Positions 51,849-61,801 are shown, numbered from the stretch's first letter. The stretch is DNA of 64,000 bases from Ensifer sp. Root278 (GCF_001429285.1 NZ_LMJJ01000012.1:62530-126529), one strand, 5' to 3'. Translations and numbers: made by a program. Notes: a model not told the origin generated them from the sequence alone.

Positions 51849-52780
51849 AGTCCGAGCGCGGCCTTGACCGCGGCAAGCCCCGGCTGCCCGTCGAAGGTCG
51901 TCACCCCGGAAAGCCAGGCGTCGAGCCGCTGCGGCTCCTGCTCGATGGCCTTCTTGCCGGCCTCCTCCGGCGCCAGCCCGTCGCTCATCAGGGAACCCAT
52001 GCCGCGGTTCTCGAAGTCGATATCGAAGCTCAGATTGTTGAGGAGCCTGGCGACATTCGGGCATTCCTGCAGGTAGCCCTTGCGCACCTGGGTCGAAACG
52101 GTCGCCGCGCCAAAGTCCGGTCCATAGAACTTGTCGCCGCCGGTCAGATACTTGATCGACAGGGCCGTGTTCATCGGATGCGGCGCCCAGCCCTGAAAGA
52201 CGATGAAGGACTTGTCGCGAACCCGGCGCGTGACTTCCGCCAGCATGCCTTGCTCGCTTGATTCCACCACTTCCCAGCCATCAAGCCCGAGGCCCTGGTC
52301 CTTGACGGCATCCAGCATCAGCTGGTTGGAGCCGGGCTCGATGCCGTACATCTTCTTCTCGAATTTGTCGGCAAAGGTCTTCAGGTCCGCGAAATCCCTG
52401 ACGCCCGCCTCCCAGACATAATCGGGTACGGCGAACGTGTACTTGGCCCCCTTCAGATTGGTGCGGACGGTTTCGACCGAACCGTCGTCCTTGTAGGGCT
52501 TGTAATAGGAGACCATCGCCGGGTCCCAATAGCCAAGGAAGACGTCGAGATCGCCGCTGCGCAGACTGGTGTAGATGACGTCAATGCCGAGCAGCTTGCT
52601 TTCGGGTTCATAACCCAATGCCTTGAGGACTGTCAGCCCGACGCCCGTGGTGAACGCCAGATCGTTCCAACCGGGCTCGGCCAGCCGGACTTGCCGACAG
52701 GATTGCGCCTCGCCGGCCAAGGCCGGAGAGGCGACGGCGACAACGGCAATGGTGGACATCAACAGTTTCAGCTTCGGCAT
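51845..52780 (-). CDS. Choline/quaternary-amine ABC substrate-binding protein (ChoX/ProX-like), orphan
   Basis: 311 residues. Signal peptide MPKLKLLMSTIAVVAVASPALA; the mature part is OpuAC-like, with QVRLAEPGWNDLAFTTG, YTSLRSGDLDVFLGYWDPAM and FQGWAPHPMN, where the aromatic cage Trp residues of choline- and betaine-binding proteins lie. No permease or ATPase gene is adjacent, so it is an orphan or works with a distant transporter. Start at Met 52780, with GGAGG 5 nt upstream. Divergent from a BetI-like regulator and coupled to a hydrolase. Confidence 0.88.
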   Translation of the reverse strand: MPKLKLLMSTIAVVAVASPALAGEAQSCRQVRLAEPGWNDLAFTTGVGLTVLKALGYEPESKLLGIDVIYTSLRSGDLDVFLGYWDPAMVSYYKPYKDDGSVETVRTNLKGAKYTFAVPDYVWEAGVRDFADLKTFADKFEKKMYGIEPGSNQLMLDAVKDQGLGLDGWEVVESSEQGMLAEVTRRVRDKSFIVFQGWAPHPMNTALSIKYLTGGDKFYGPDFGAATVSTQVRKGYLQECPNVARLLNNLSFDIDFENRGMGSLMSDGLAPEEAGKKAIEQEPQRLDAWLSGVTTFDGQPGLAAVKAALGL

Positions 52781-52793
52781 CGCATCCTCCAGT

Positions 52794-52849
52794 TTGTCCA
52801 TTCGGACTAATAATTGTCCCATGGGTCAACATTTGATCTTTCCGGAAAG
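52794..52849. promoter_or_regulatory. Cluster of three palindromes between choX-like and betI-like genes
   Basis: TTGTCC-ATTC-GGACTAA (52794-52810), TTGTCCCATGGGTCAA (52814-52829) and CTTTCCGGAAAG (52838-52849). The first two share TTGTCC and GG(A/T)C-AA ends. Candidate operators of the divergent BetI-like regulator. Confidence 0.6.
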
Positions 52850-52882
52850 TTTGTCAATGTGGGAATCGTTTGGAGGCGGCTG

Positions 52883-53464
52883 ATGCGACTGACGAGGATA
52901 AGCGAGATCAGGCGGCGCGAGCTGCGCCGCGCGGCCTTTGAGGTGCTGCAGAAAGAGGGCATGGCCGGCGCGACGCTGGAGAAGGTCGCGACACACGCCG
53001 GCGCCTCCAAGGGCATCGTGCTGCATTATTTCGCCAACAAACAGGAGCTTTTCGAACATGCCATGCGCGAGGCGAACGCCGCGCTCAAGGAAGCGGTGGT
53101 CGTTCGGCTGAACCGCGCACGCACGCCGCGCGAGCGGCTAGAGGCGATCATTGAGGCGAACTTCGAGGAGCGCTTCTTCCAGCCTTCGGTCTGCCATGCC
53201 TGGCTTTCCCTTTGTGCCGAAGTTCCGCGCGAGCCGCAGCTTGCCCGCATCCAGAAGGTGATCCACGCGCGCATGCGCTCGAACCTGCTTTCCGCGCTCG
53301 TGGACCTGTTGCCGGCAGAAGACTGCGAGACCGTGGCGCTCGGCATCACTTCATTGATCGACGGCCTTTGGCTTAGGCTCGGATTGCAATCGGAAGGGCT
53401 GACGCGCGACACGGCGCTTTCCCAGATGCGCGACTATCTCGCCCATCGCATACCCGCGACCTAA
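52883..53464 (+). CDS. BetI-like TetR family regulator (second copy)
   Basis: 193 residues. TetR HTH: RRRELRRAAFEVLQKEGMAGATLEKVATHAGASKGIVLHYFANKQELFEHAM. The C-terminal part has RMRSNLLSALVDLLPAEDC and LIDGLWLRLGL, matching enterobacterial BetI more closely than the BetI at 56227. Choline-responsive repression is inferred from homology and from the ChoX-like gene it faces. Start at ATG 52883 with GGAGG 8 nt upstream. Confidence 0.87.
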   Translation: MRLTRISEIRRRELRRAAFEVLQKEGMAGATLEKVATHAGASKGIVLHYFANKQELFEHAMREANAALKEAVVVRLNRARTPRERLEAIIEANFEERFFQPSVCHAWLSLCAEVPREPQLARIQKVIHARMRSNLLSALVDLLPAEDCETVALGITSLIDGLWLRLGLQSEGLTRDTALSQMRDYLAHRIPAT

Positions 53465-53484
53465 GCGAGCCCGAAGACGGGAAA

Positions 53485-55281
53485 TCAGCCGCCGAGTGCG
53501 TCCATGACAAGACCGGCTTCGCTGGTCTTGGCGCGGGATTTGATTTCGGCGATGCGGGCGCTGACGGCCTGGGCATCGGAAAAGACGAAGCCCTCCGGCA
53601 GGCCGAGGACGGCGATCGAGCAGCGCATCAGCGCGAATTCCTTCGGCGCACCGTCGCGACCATGGCCGCTGATGCGGCCCTCGGCCTGGTGCTCCGCCGA
53701 GTAGAGCTGGCGCACGTCGGAGCGGAAATCGTCCAGCAGGCGGTTCAGCACCGCCTCCAGCTCCTCAACCGAACAGCCGCTGATGCCGACGAAGAAATCA
53801 TCTCCTCCGACATGGCCGAGGAACTTCTCCTCGCCGATGAAGTGGCGGCGCAGGAGTGCGGCAAACAGCGTGATCGCGAGATCGCCCTTCTGGAAGCCGT
53901 AGGTGTCGTTGAACGGCTTGAAGTCGTCGAAGTCGCAATAGCAGAAATAGCGGGTCTGATCGCCGTCGAGGATCGCGTCCTGGACGTAGTCGCGGATGGC
54001 GCGGTTGCCGGGCAGGCCCGTCAGCGGGTTCTGCTCCTGCGCCATCTTGAGCTGCTTTTCGTTGATGATCTTCAGAAGCGACGAGGCCGAAAGCGTACCG
54101 GCGTAACGCATGTTCTCCGTAAGGATCAGGCAATCGCTGCCGTCCATGCCGGCGAAGATCTTCAGCATTTCATCCGCGGGCGTATCGAGATCGGCGATCG
54201 GTGCCGGGCTGACGAAATGCGAGATCCGCCGCTGGTAGATCCGGTTCTTGAGGAGATCACGGCCGAAGGGGTGATAGATCAGCTCCTTGACGTGATACTC
54301 ATGCAGAATGCCGCGCGGCTCGCCATTGGCGTTCAGAACCGGGAAGAAGCCCTGGCGCGGGTTTCGCCGGAAGAGATCGAAGACGGAATCGAGTTCATCG
54401 CTTTCGCGCACCGTCGGCAGTTGCTCGATCTGCTTGCGGATCAGGATACTGTCGAGCGAGGACGAGGGTTGCCTCACGCTGACGCTCTGATCGAGATGCG
54501 GATAGGCGGGCAGAAGCTCGCTGAGATGGGTGGTCGGCCGGGCGACGTAATAGCCCTGCACGAGATCGCAGCCGAGGTCGCGGCAGGTGAGGAACTCCGC
54601 CTCCGTCTCGACGCCCTCGGCGATGACCCGCGTACCAAGCACATGCGCGGTGTTGACGGTGTGGCGCACGAGGTGGCGCTTGCGGGCGTCAGCCTCGATG
54701 CCGGAGATGAAGTGCCTGTCGATCTTCACGTAATCGACCGGCTGGTCGCAGAGCAGCTTCAGCCCGTTGAAGCCAGCCCCGAAATCGTCAATGGCGAGCT
54801 TGAAGCCGGCGAGCCGGAGATCGCGCACGAGCGCGGAGAAGTCCGGCATCTTGCCGCTGTCGAAACGCTCGGAAAGCTCGAAGCAGAGCGACGAAGGGGC
54901 GATACCGGCGCGCTTCAGATGGTTGACGAGGCGCTCGACGATGTCGCCCTCGCCGCCGACGAGGCGCGAGTCGAAATTCAGAAACAGGGTGCGGGCGGAA
55001 TGATCGGGCAGCGTCGCGAAGCCGGCGACGGCGCGGCTGTTGATCATGTGCTCCAGCGCCAGCAATTGCCCGGCTTCTTCCGCCTTGTCGAGCAGTTCCA
55101 GCGGCGAGGCAAAGCCCAGTTTCTGGAAGCCGCGCATCAGCGATTCGTAACCGAAGACGGTGCCGGTCGCCGCTTCGGTGATCGGCTGGAAGGCACTCTC
55201 GATCACCAGCTTGGCGAGCGTGACGATCTGGTCGTCGCCGAACCGGCGCAACGAGAGGATTTCGGCGGGGGCGGCGGACAT
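53485..55281 (-). CDS. EAL-CBS-CBS-GGDEF signalling protein
   Basis: 598 residues. The N-terminal EAL domain has FGYESLMRG (ESL in place of EAL), NFDSRL, ELSERF, IDDFGAGF, VKIDRHF and IAEGVET; the metal and catalytic residues of active phosphodiesterases are kept. Two CBS-like repeats follow at about 300-440. The C-terminal GGDEF domain has GGDDF, a variant that may still be active. Start at MSAAPAEILSLRRF. No partner is adjacent, and no membrane segment is seen. Confidence 0.9.
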   Translation of the reverse strand: MSAAPAEILSLRRFGDDQIVTLAKLVIESAFQPITEAATGTVFGYESLMRGFQKLGFASPLELLDKAEEAGQLLALEHMINSRAVAGFATLPDHSARTLFLNFDSRLVGGEGDIVERLVNHLKRAGIAPSSLCFELSERFDSGKMPDFSALVRDLRLAGFKLAIDDFGAGFNGLKLLCDQPVDYVKIDRHFISGIEADARKRHLVRHTVNTAHVLGTRVIAEGVETEAEFLTCRDLGCDLVQGYYVARPTTHLSELLPAYPHLDQSVSVRQPSSSLDSILIRKQIEQLPTVRESDELDSVFDLFRRNPRQGFFPVLNANGEPRGILHEYHVKELIYHPFGRDLLKNRIYQRRISHFVSPAPIADLDTPADEMLKIFAGMDGSDCLILTENMRYAGTLSASSLLKIINEKQLKMAQEQNPLTGLPGNRAIRDYVQDAILDGDQTRYFCYCDFDDFKPFNDTYGFQKGDLAITLFAALLRRHFIGEEKFLGHVGGDDFFVGISGCSVEELEAVLNRLLDDFRSDVRQLYSAEHQAEGRISGHGRDGAPKEFALMRCSIAVLGLPEGFVFSDAQAVSARIAEIKSRAKTSEAGLVMDALGG

Positions 55282-55531
55282 GCCGGGCTCCAGAGACAGG
55301 GGAACGGACGATCGGACGCCGGCAGCATGGCCGCCAACTATCAACGAAGTCTTTCCCCATTATGAAGCTTTGATGAAAGCTATATGACAGTCGCTACCGC
55401 CCTTGATCTACTGCAAACATTCTAATGAAATCAGTAGTTTCATGAGCGATTGCTGCGGTTGCCCGGGCGCCGATAACGGCCGCTTTCGTACGGCCGGGCA
55501 CCCAGCTCGGAACCCCACAGGAAGGGGGCGG

Positions 55532-56080
55532 TTATCCCTTCGCCAGCACGCCGAAGGCGATCAGCGACAGGCCCTGCATCACCAGGTCGACGGCGAGGAA
55601 AAGGCCGAGGATCCAGAGACTGTTGACCGGCCAGCCGGCGGCGATGATGAGGCCGGCGGCAAGCGTGACCAGACCGCCGAGTGCCACCCATCCCCAGCCT
55701 TGTACTGGCCTGAGCTTGAGACCGACCCAGATGCGGAAGCAGCCGGCGACGATGAGGGCGATCGCCATCACGAAGGTCAGGAAGGACGAGGCAAGCAAGG
55801 GATTGATGAAGGCAAACAGGCCGGCGATCGTATAACAGGCGCCGCTGAGCCCCCAGTAAAGTACGCTGTCCCAGCCCTTGACCTGGAAGGCGTGGGCGAG
55901 ATTGAAAAGCCCGCCGACCAGCATGATGATCCCGACATAATAGACCGAAGCGACCGTGGCCATCAGCAGATTGCCGAAGGCAAGGCCACCGCACATGATG
56001 AGCAGCACGCCGAGTGCTACGAACCACCCCCATTTGCGGGCAACCGCCGTCTTGTCGGCGTGATCGAATGCATGGGTCAT
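55532..56080 (-). CDS. HdeD family acid-resistance-type membrane protein (DUF308)
   Basis: 182 residues with about six membrane helices (VALGVLLIMCGGLAFGNLLMA, YVGIIMLVGGLFNLAHAF, TIAGLFAFINPLLASSFLTF and so on). HdeD/DUF308 proteins are stress-related membrane proteins of unclear mechanism. ATG 56080 with GGAGG 6-7 nt upstream; the frame is open further up but not family-like. Divergent from betI across 146 bp. Confidence 0.85.
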   Translation of the reverse strand: MTHAFDHADKTAVARKWGWFVALGVLLIMCGGLAFGNLLMATVASVYYVGIIMLVGGLFNLAHAFQVKGWDSVLYWGLSGACYTIAGLFAFINPLLASSFLTFVMAIALIVAGCFRIWVGLKLRPVQGWGWVALGGLVTLAAGLIIAAGWPVNSLWILGLFLAVDLVMQGLSLIAFGVLAKG

Positions 56081-56174
56081 TTCAACCTCCAGTCCTTCAG
56101 ATCGCGGGATCGCTACCGGGAGGATTGAGCCGGATTTCTTCGAAAAAGGGAAGCGAAAACACCGAAGATTTTTA

Positions 56175-56194
56175 TTGATTGATGAGTCAATCAA
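56175..56194 (+). promoter_or_regulatory. BetI operator
   Basis: TTGATTGA (56175-56182), TGAG, TCAATCAA (56187-56194): a perfect 20-bp inverted repeat in an AT-rich stretch, 32 bp before the betI start. Well placed for BetI autorepression released by choline. Confidence 0.75.
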
Positions 56195-56226
56195 AAATAA
56201 ACTGACCTCCGTCAAGGGAGAGACGG

Positions 56227-56829
56227 ATGCCAAAGGTCGGAATGGAGCCAGTGCGCCGCAAGGCGCTGGTGGACGCAGCACTTCGCGTGATCGGCGACCA
56301 GGGCACGCTGACCGTCACCATGTCCGAGATCGCCCGCCACGCCGGCGTCTCCCCTGCCCTTGCCCACCACTATTTCGGCAGCAAGGAACAATTGCTGATC
56401 GAGACGATCCGCAGCCTTCTACGGCAGTTGCGCGACGACACGGTGACGGCGCTTCGCACGGTGGCAGGCCCACGCGAAAGGCTGAGCGCCTTGATCCGCG
56501 TCTCCTTCCAGGCAAGCCAGTTCGCCCCAGATACGATTGCCGCATGGCTCGCCTTCTATTCGGAGGCGCAACGGTCTGAGGAGGTGCGGCGGCTGCTCGT
56601 CGTCTATGCCCGGCGCCTGCGCTCCAACCTCATGGCGAGCCTCAAGGCCCTTTGTGCCGACGATGACGCGGAACGCATCGCTGAAGGCGCTGCTGCGATG
56701 ATCGACGGGCTTTATATCCGCCAGAGTCTGCGCTCCGCGCCGATCAGCATCGAAGCATCGATCGCGCTCACGGAAGACTACGTCAGCTCGCACATCGATC
56801 GGCTCAAATACCAGGGAACGGCCGCATGA
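56227..56829 (+). CDS. betI: Transcriptional repressor BetI
   Basis: 200 residues. MPKVGMEPVRRKALVDAALRVIGDQGTLTVTMSEIARHAGVSPALAHHYFGSK is the rhizobial BetI N-terminal DNA-binding region. The C-terminal ligand domain has RLRSNLMASLKAL and AAMIDGLYIRQSL. It represses the bet operon until choline is present. First gene of betICBA; its stop overlaps betC by 4 bp (ATGA). Confidence 0.94.
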   Translation: MPKVGMEPVRRKALVDAALRVIGDQGTLTVTMSEIARHAGVSPALAHHYFGSKEQLLIETIRSLLRQLRDDTVTALRTVAGPRERLSALIRVSFQASQFAPDTIAAWLAFYSEAQRSEEVRRLLVVYARRLRSNLMASLKALCADDDAERIAEGAAAMIDGLYIRQSLRSAPISIEASIALTEDYVSSHIDRLKYQGTAA

Positions 56830-58361
56830 CAGCAAGATCGAACATCCTGATCATCATGGTCGACCAGCTGAACGGAAAGCTCTTTCCGGACGGACCGGCC
56901 GCGTTCCTGCATGCGCCGAACCTGAAAGCGCTCGCCGCGCGCTCGGCCCGCTTCCGCAACAACTACACCTCGTCGCCGCTCTGCGCCCCTGCCCGCGCCT
57001 CGTTCATGGCCGGGCAATTGCCGAGCCGCACCCGCGTCTACGACAACGCTGCCGAGTACCAGTCCTCGATCCCGACCTATGCGCATCATCTGCGCCGCGC
57101 CGGCTACTACACGGCTCTGTCGGGCAAGATGCATTTCGTCGGGCCGGACCAGCTGCACGGCTTCGAGGAGCGGCTGACGACCGACATCTACCCGGCCGAT
57201 TTCGGCTGGACGCCCGATTATCGCAAGCCCGGCGAGCGCATCGACTGGTGGTACCACAATCTCGGCTCTGTCACGGGCGCCGGCGTCGCCGAGATCACCA
57301 ACCAGATGGAATATGACGACGAGGTCGCCTTCCTCGCCAATCAGAAGCTCTATCAGCTCTCGCGCGAAAACGACGACGCGACACGCCGTCCCTGGTGCCT
57401 GACCGTCTCCTTCACCCACCCGCACGACCCCTATGTGGCGCGCAAGAAATTCTGGGATCTCTACGAGGATTGCGAGCATCTGCTGCCCGAGATCGGCATG
57501 CTGGCGGAGGACCAGCAGGACCCGCATTCCAAGCGCATCATGCATTCCTGCGACTATGTCAATTTCGACCTGACGGAAGACAATATCCGCCGGTCGCGCC
57601 AGGCCTACTTCGCCAATATCTCCTATCTCGACGAGAAGGTCGGAGAGCTCATCGACACGCTGACGCGCACCCGCATGCTCGACGACACGCTGATCCTTTT
57701 CTGCTCGGATCACGGCGACATGCTCGGCGAGCGCGGCCTGTGGTTCAAGATGAATTTCTTCGAAGGTTCAGCCCGCGTGCCGCTGATGGTCGCAGGCCCC
57801 GGTGTGACGCCGGGTCTGCACTTGGCCCCGACCTCCAATCTCGACGTGACGCCGACGCTTGCCGATCTCGCCGGTATTTCGATGGACGAGGTGAAGCCGT
57901 GGACCGACGGCATGAGTCTCGTGCCCATGATCAAAGGTGAGGAGCGCAGCGAGCCGGTGCTGATGGAATATGCAGCGGAAGCTTCTTACGCCCCGCTCGT
58001 CGCCATCCGCGAGGGCAAGTGGAAATACATCCACTGCGCGCTCGATCCGGATCAGCTCTACGATCTCGACGCCGACCCGCTGGAACTGAAGAATCTGGCG
58101 GCCCATCCGGAAACGCAGGTGCAGGCGGCAACGCTGCAGGCCTTCCGCGAGATGTGCGCCGCCCATTGGGACATGGAGGCTTTCGACGCGGCCGTGCGCG
58201 AAAGCCAGGCGCGGCGCTGGGTGGTCTACGAGGCGCTCCGCAACGGTGCCTACTACCCCTGGGATCACCAGCCGCTGCAGAAAGCATCCGAGCGCTACAT
58301 GCGCAACCATATGAACCTCGACAATCTCGAGGAATCCAAACGCTATCCGCGGGGAGAATGA
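56826..58361 (+). CDS. betC: Choline-sulfatase
   Basis: 511 residues. It hydrolyses choline-O-sulfate to choline and sulfate. The sulfatase signature [15 protein letters not shown] contains Cys53, the residue converted to formylglycine. Metal ligands come from [10 protein letters not shown] near the N-terminus and [12 protein letters not shown] in the middle. Starts inside the betI stop, so translation is coupled. Its presence in the bet operon is a Sinorhizobium trait. Confidence 0.96.
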   Translation: MTARSNILIIMVDQLNGKLFPDGPAAFLHAPNLKALAARSARFRNNYTSSPLCAPARASFMAGQLPSRTRVYDNAAEYQSSIPTYAHHLRRAGYYTALSGKMHFVGPDQLHGFEERLTTDIYPADFGWTPDYRKPGERIDWWYHNLGSVTGAGVAEITNQMEYDDEVAFLANQKLYQLSRENDDATRRPWCLTVSFTHPHDPYVARKKFWDLYEDCEHLLPEIGMLAEDQQDPHSKRIMHSCDYVNFDLTEDNIRRSRQAYFANISYLDEKVGELIDTLTRTRMLDDTLILFCSDHGDMLGERGLWFKMNFFEGSARVPLMVAGPGVTPGLHLAPTSNLDVTPTLADLAGISMDEVKPWTDGMSLVPMIKGEERSEPVLMEYAAEASYAPLVAIREGKWKYIHCALDPDQLYDLDADPLELKNLAAHPETQVQAATLQAFREMCAAHWDMEAFDAAVRESQARRWVVYEALRNGAYYPWDHQPLQKASERYMRNHMNLDNLEESKRYPRGE

Positions 58362-58362
58362 C

Positions 58363-59826
58363 ATGAAAGCCCAACCGCAAGCCTCGCACTTCATCGACGG
58401 CGAATATGTCGAGGACATCGAAGGCACCGTCATCGAGAGCATCTATCCGGCGACCGGCGAAGTGATCGCCCGGCTGCATGCGGCAACGCCGGCGATCGTC
58501 GAAAAGGCGATTGCAGCCGCCAAGCGCGCTCAACCGGAATGGGCGGCGATGAGCCCGACGGCCCGTGGCCGTATTTTGAAGCGCGCTGCCGAGATCATGC
58601 GCGAGCGCAACCGCGAGCTCTCGGAGCTCGAGACGCTCGATACCGGCAAGCCGATCCAAGAGACGATCGTCGCCGATCCGACGTCCGGTGCCGACAGTTT
58701 CGAATTCTTCGGTGGCGTCATCGCCACGGCGCTCAACGGCGACTACATCCCGCTCGGCGGCGATTTTGCCTATACCAAGCGCGTGCCGCTCGGCGTCTGC
58801 GTGGGTATCGGCGCCTGGAACTATCCGCAGCAGATCGCCTGCTGGAAGGGTGCGCCGGCGCTTGCCGCCGGCAATGCCATGGTCTTCAAGCCGTCGGAGA
58901 ACACGCCGCTCGGCGCGCTGAAGATCGCCGAGATCCTGGTCGAGGCCGGCCTGCCGAAGGGCCTCTACAACGTCATCCAGGGGGATCGCACCACCGGTCC
59001 GTTGCTCGTCAACCATCCTGACGTCGCCAAGGTGTCGCTGACCGGCTCCGTGCCGACAGGCAAGAAGGTAGCCGGTGCGGCCGCAGCCGAACTCAAGCAC
59101 GTCACCATGGAGCTCGGCGGCAAGTCGCCGCTGATCGTCTTCGACGATGCCGATCTCGAAAGCGCCATCGGCGGCGCCATGCTCGGCAATTTCTATTCGA
59201 CCGGCCAGGTCTGCTCCAACGGCACCCGCGTTTTCGTGCAGAAAGGCATCAAGGAACAGTTCCTCACCCGGCTGAAGGCCCGCACCGAGGCGATCGTCAT
59301 CGGCGACCCGATGGACGAGGCGACGCAGCTCGGCCCAATGGTATCGATGCCGCAGCGCGACAAGGTCTTTTCCTATATCGAGAAGGGCAAGGCGGAGGGC
59401 GCACGGCTCCTGACCGGCGGCGGCATTCCGAATGCCGTCAACGCAGAAGGCACCTACATCCAGCCGACGGTTTTTGCCGACGTCACCGACGACATGACGA
59501 TCGCCCGCGAAGAGATCTTCGGGCCGGTCATGTGCGTGCTCGATTTCGACGACGAGGCCGAGGTGATCGCGCGGGCCAATGCGACCGAATTCGGCCTTTC
59601 GGCCGGCGTCTTCACCGCCGACATCACCCGCGCGCACCGCGTCGTCGATCAGCTCGAGGCCGGGACGCTGTGGATCAACACCTACAACCTTTGCCCGGTG
59701 GAGATCCCGTTCGGCGGCTCGAAGCAGTCCGGCTTCGGCCGCGAGAATTCGGTCGCCGCGCTCAACCACTACAGCGAATTGAAGACCGTCTATGTCGGCA
59801 TGGGGCCGGTACAGGCGCCGTATTGA
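58363..59826 (+). CDS. betB: Betaine-aldehyde dehydrogenase
   Basis: 487 residues. It oxidises betaine aldehyde to glycine betaine with NAD. Glu250 in TMELGGKSP and Cys284 in [13 protein letters not shown] are the catalytic pair. The NAD loop is [13 protein letters not shown], and [36 protein letters not shown] is the family hallmark. 1 bp after betC, so tightly coupled. A palindromic repeat R3 separates it from betA. Confidence 0.96.
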   Translation: MKAQPQASHFIDGEYVEDIEGTVIESIYPATGEVIARLHAATPAIVEKAIAAAKRAQPEWAAMSPTARGRILKRAAEIMRERNRELSELETLDTGKPIQETIVADPTSGADSFEFFGGVIATALNGDYIPLGGDFAYTKRVPLGVCVGIGAWNYPQQIACWKGAPALAAGNAMVFKPSENTPLGALKIAEILVEAGLPKGLYNVIQGDRTTGPLLVNHPDVAKVSLTGSVPTGKKVAGAAAAELKHVTMELGGKSPLIVFDDADLESAIGGAMLGNFYSTGQVCSNGTRVFVQKGIKEQFLTRLKARTEAIVIGDPMDEATQLGPMVSMPQRDKVFSYIEKGKAEGARLLTGGGIPNAVNAEGTYIQPTVFADVTDDMTIAREEIFGPVMCVLDFDDEAEVIARANATEFGLSAGVFTADITRAHRVVDQLEAGTLWINTYNLCPVEIPFGGSKQSGFGRENSVAALNHYSELKTVYVGMGPVQAPY

Positions 59827-59860
59827 GAATTGGGGCCTCCATCGAGAGGCGGCTCCACCT

Positions 59861-59985
59861 CCCTCATCCTCGGGCGAGCGAAGCGAGTTCCGGGGATCCA
59901 GCAGCGCCACGTCTGTGGCGCACAAGAGTCTTCAAGCGACAGACGTCGCTTGGCTGGATTCCTGTGACACGCACAGGAATGAGGG
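59861..59985. repeat. Cloverleaf-like palindromic repeat R3 between betB and betA
   Basis: Outer arms CCCTCAT (59861-59867) / ATGAGGG (59979-59985), then ATCCAGC (59896-59902) / GCTGGAT (59953-59959). Inner hairpins are GCGCCAC-GTCT-GTGGCGC (59904-59921) and CAAGCGAC-AGAC-GTCGCTTG (59933-59952). CCTGTG/CACAGG also pair. A long multi-hairpin element inside an operon. Confidence 0.8.
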
Positions 59986-60037
59986 GTGAAAGCGCCAGAT
60001 AGGTCGAACGCGAGACGCTAGAAGAAAGACCACGCTT

Positions 60038-61687
60038 ATGCAGGCAGATTACATCATCATCGGCTCCGGCTCCGCCGGTTCGGCGCTCGCCTACCGCTTG
60101 TCCGAAGACGGCAAGAACACGGTGCTGGTGCTGGAATATGGCGGCTCGGATATCGGCCCCTTCATCCAGATGCCGGCGGCCCTTGCCTGGCCGATGAGCA
60201 TGAAGCGCTACAACTGGGGCTATCTCTCCGAACCGGAACCGAATCTCAACAACCGGCGCATCACCGCGCCGCGGGGCAAGGTGATCGGCGGCTCCTCCTC
60301 GATCAACGGTCTCGTCTATGTGCGCGGCCATGCGGAAGACTACAACCGCTGGGACGAGCTCGGCGCACGCGGCTGGGCCTATGCGGACGTGCTTCCCTAT
60401 TTCAAGCGCATGGAAAATTCGCATGGCGGCGAAGCGGGCTGGCGCGGCACCGACGGGCCGCTGCACGTCAAGCGCGGCCCGGTCCACAACCCGCTGTTCC
60501 ACGCCTTCATCGAAGCGGGCCAACAGGCCGGCTTCGAACTCACCGACGATTACAACGGCTCGAAGCAGGAAGGCTTCGGGCTGATGGAGCAGACCGTCTG
60601 GCAGGGACGGCGCTGGTCGGCGGCGAACGCCTACCTGAAGCCGGCAATGAAACGGCAAAACGTCTCGCTCGTGCGCTGCTTCGCCCGCCGGATCATCATC
60701 GAGAACGGCCGGGCGACCGGGGTCGAGATCGAGCGCGGCGGCAAGATCGAGATCGTCAAGGCGAACCGTGAGGTGATCGTCTCGGCCTCGTCGTTCAATT
60801 CGCCGAAACTGCTGATGCTCTCGGGCATTGGTCCAGCACAGCACCTCAAGGACATGGGTATCGAGGTGAAGGTCGACCGGCCCGGCGTCGGCCAGAACCT
60901 GCAGGACCACATGGAGTTCTATTTCCAGCAGATTTCGACCAAGCCTGTGTCGCTCTATTCCTGGCTGCCGTGGTTCTGGCAGGGCGTTGCCGGCGCGCAA
61001 TGGCTGTTCTTCAAGAAGGGCCTCGGCATCTCCAACCAGTTCGAGGCCTGCGCCTTCCTGCGCTCCGCACCCGGCGTCAAGCAGCCGGATATCCAGTACC
61101 ACTTCCTGCCGGTGGCGATCAGCTACGACGGCAAGGCGGCCGCCAACACGCACGGCTTCCAGGTGCATGTCGGCTACAATCTTTCCAAGTCGCGCGGCAA
61201 CGTCACGCTGCGCTCCTCCGATCCGATGGCCGATCCTGTCATCCGCTTCAATTATATGAGCCACCCGGAGGACTGGGAGAAGTTCCGCCACTGCGTGCGC
61301 CTCACCCGCGAGATCTTCGGCCAGAAGGCTTTCGACCACTATCGCGGTCCGGAGATCCAGCCGGGCGAGAAGGTGCAGTCGGACGAGCAGATCGACGAAT
61401 TTCTGCGCGAGCACCTGGAAAGCGCCTATCACCCTTGCGGCACCTGCAAGATGGGCGCCAAGGACGATCCGATGGCGGTTGTCGATCCGGAAACCCGCGT
61501 CATCGGCGTCGATGGCCTGCGCGTCGCCGACAGCTCGATCTTCCCGCATGTGACCTACGGCAACCTCAACAGCCCGTCGATCATGACCGGCGAGAAGGCA
61601 GCCGACCACATTCTCGGCAAGCAGCCGCTGGCGCGCTCCAACCAGGAGCCGTGGATCAACCCGCGCTGGGAGGTCAGCGACCGATAA
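60038..61687 (+). CDS. betA: Choline dehydrogenase
   Basis: 549 residues, FAD-dependent GMC oxidoreductase. It oxidises choline to betaine aldehyde. The FAD motif is [24 protein letters not shown] signatures: [21 protein letters not shown], and [16 protein letters not shown]. The catalytic His pair is in [10 protein letters not shown] and [12 protein letters not shown]. Separated from betB by 211 bp holding R3, but on the same strand and part of the same pathway. Confidence 0.96.
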   Translation: MQADYIIIGSGSAGSALAYRLSEDGKNTVLVLEYGGSDIGPFIQMPAALAWPMSMKRYNWGYLSEPEPNLNNRRITAPRGKVIGGSSSINGLVYVRGHAEDYNRWDELGARGWAYADVLPYFKRMENSHGGEAGWRGTDGPLHVKRGPVHNPLFHAFIEAGQQAGFELTDDYNGSKQEGFGLMEQTVWQGRRWSAANAYLKPAMKRQNVSLVRCFARRIIIENGRATGVEIERGGKIEIVKANREVIVSASSFNSPKLLMLSGIGPAQHLKDMGIEVKVDRPGVGQNLQDHMEFYFQQISTKPVSLYSWLPWFWQGVAGAQWLFFKKGLGISNQFEACAFLRSAPGVKQPDIQYHFLPVAISYDGKAAANTHGFQVHVGYNLSKSRGNVTLRSSDPMADPVIRFNYMSHPEDWEKFRHCVRLTREIFGQKAFDHYRGPEIQPGEKVQSDEQIDEFLREHLESAYHPCGTCKMGAKDDPMAVVDPETRVIGVDGLRVADSSIFPHVTYGNLNSPSIMTGEKAADHILGKQPLARSNQEPWINPRWEVSDR

Positions 61688-61700
61688 GGATCGCGTGCAC

Positions 61701-61801
61701 CAGAGCGCCGTGCGTTCAGACGAACGCACGGCGCTCTAGCACTTTGATTCTAGAGCATCTTATACGCTTTCAGTGATTCCACTTGAAAGCGGGATGCTCT
61801 A
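61701..61801. repeat. Palindromic repeat R2, subtype a, copy 2
   Basis: Perfect 16-bp hairpin AGAGCGCCGTGCGTTC / GAACGCACGGCGCTCT (61701-61736), then GCACTTTGATT, then CTAGAGCATC (61749-61758) / GATGCTCTAG (61792-61801) with inner CGCTTTC/GAAAGCG. Same order as copy 1 at 11541. Confidence 0.85.

Noticed and set aside
53662-55365. 567-codon plus-strand open frame opposite the EAL-CBS-GGDEF gene
   Set aside because: Shadow; the opposite strand carries conserved EAL and GGDEF motifs.
57931-59925. 664-codon minus-strand open frame opposite betC/betB
   Set aside because: It is the antisense shadow of two well-defined genes. It arises from high GC and third-position bias; no domain is seen and it is rich in Arg, Gly and His.
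59864-61729. 621-codon minus-strand open frame opposite betA
   Set aside because: Shadow of the choline dehydrogenase; no ribosome-binding site and no recognisable motif.
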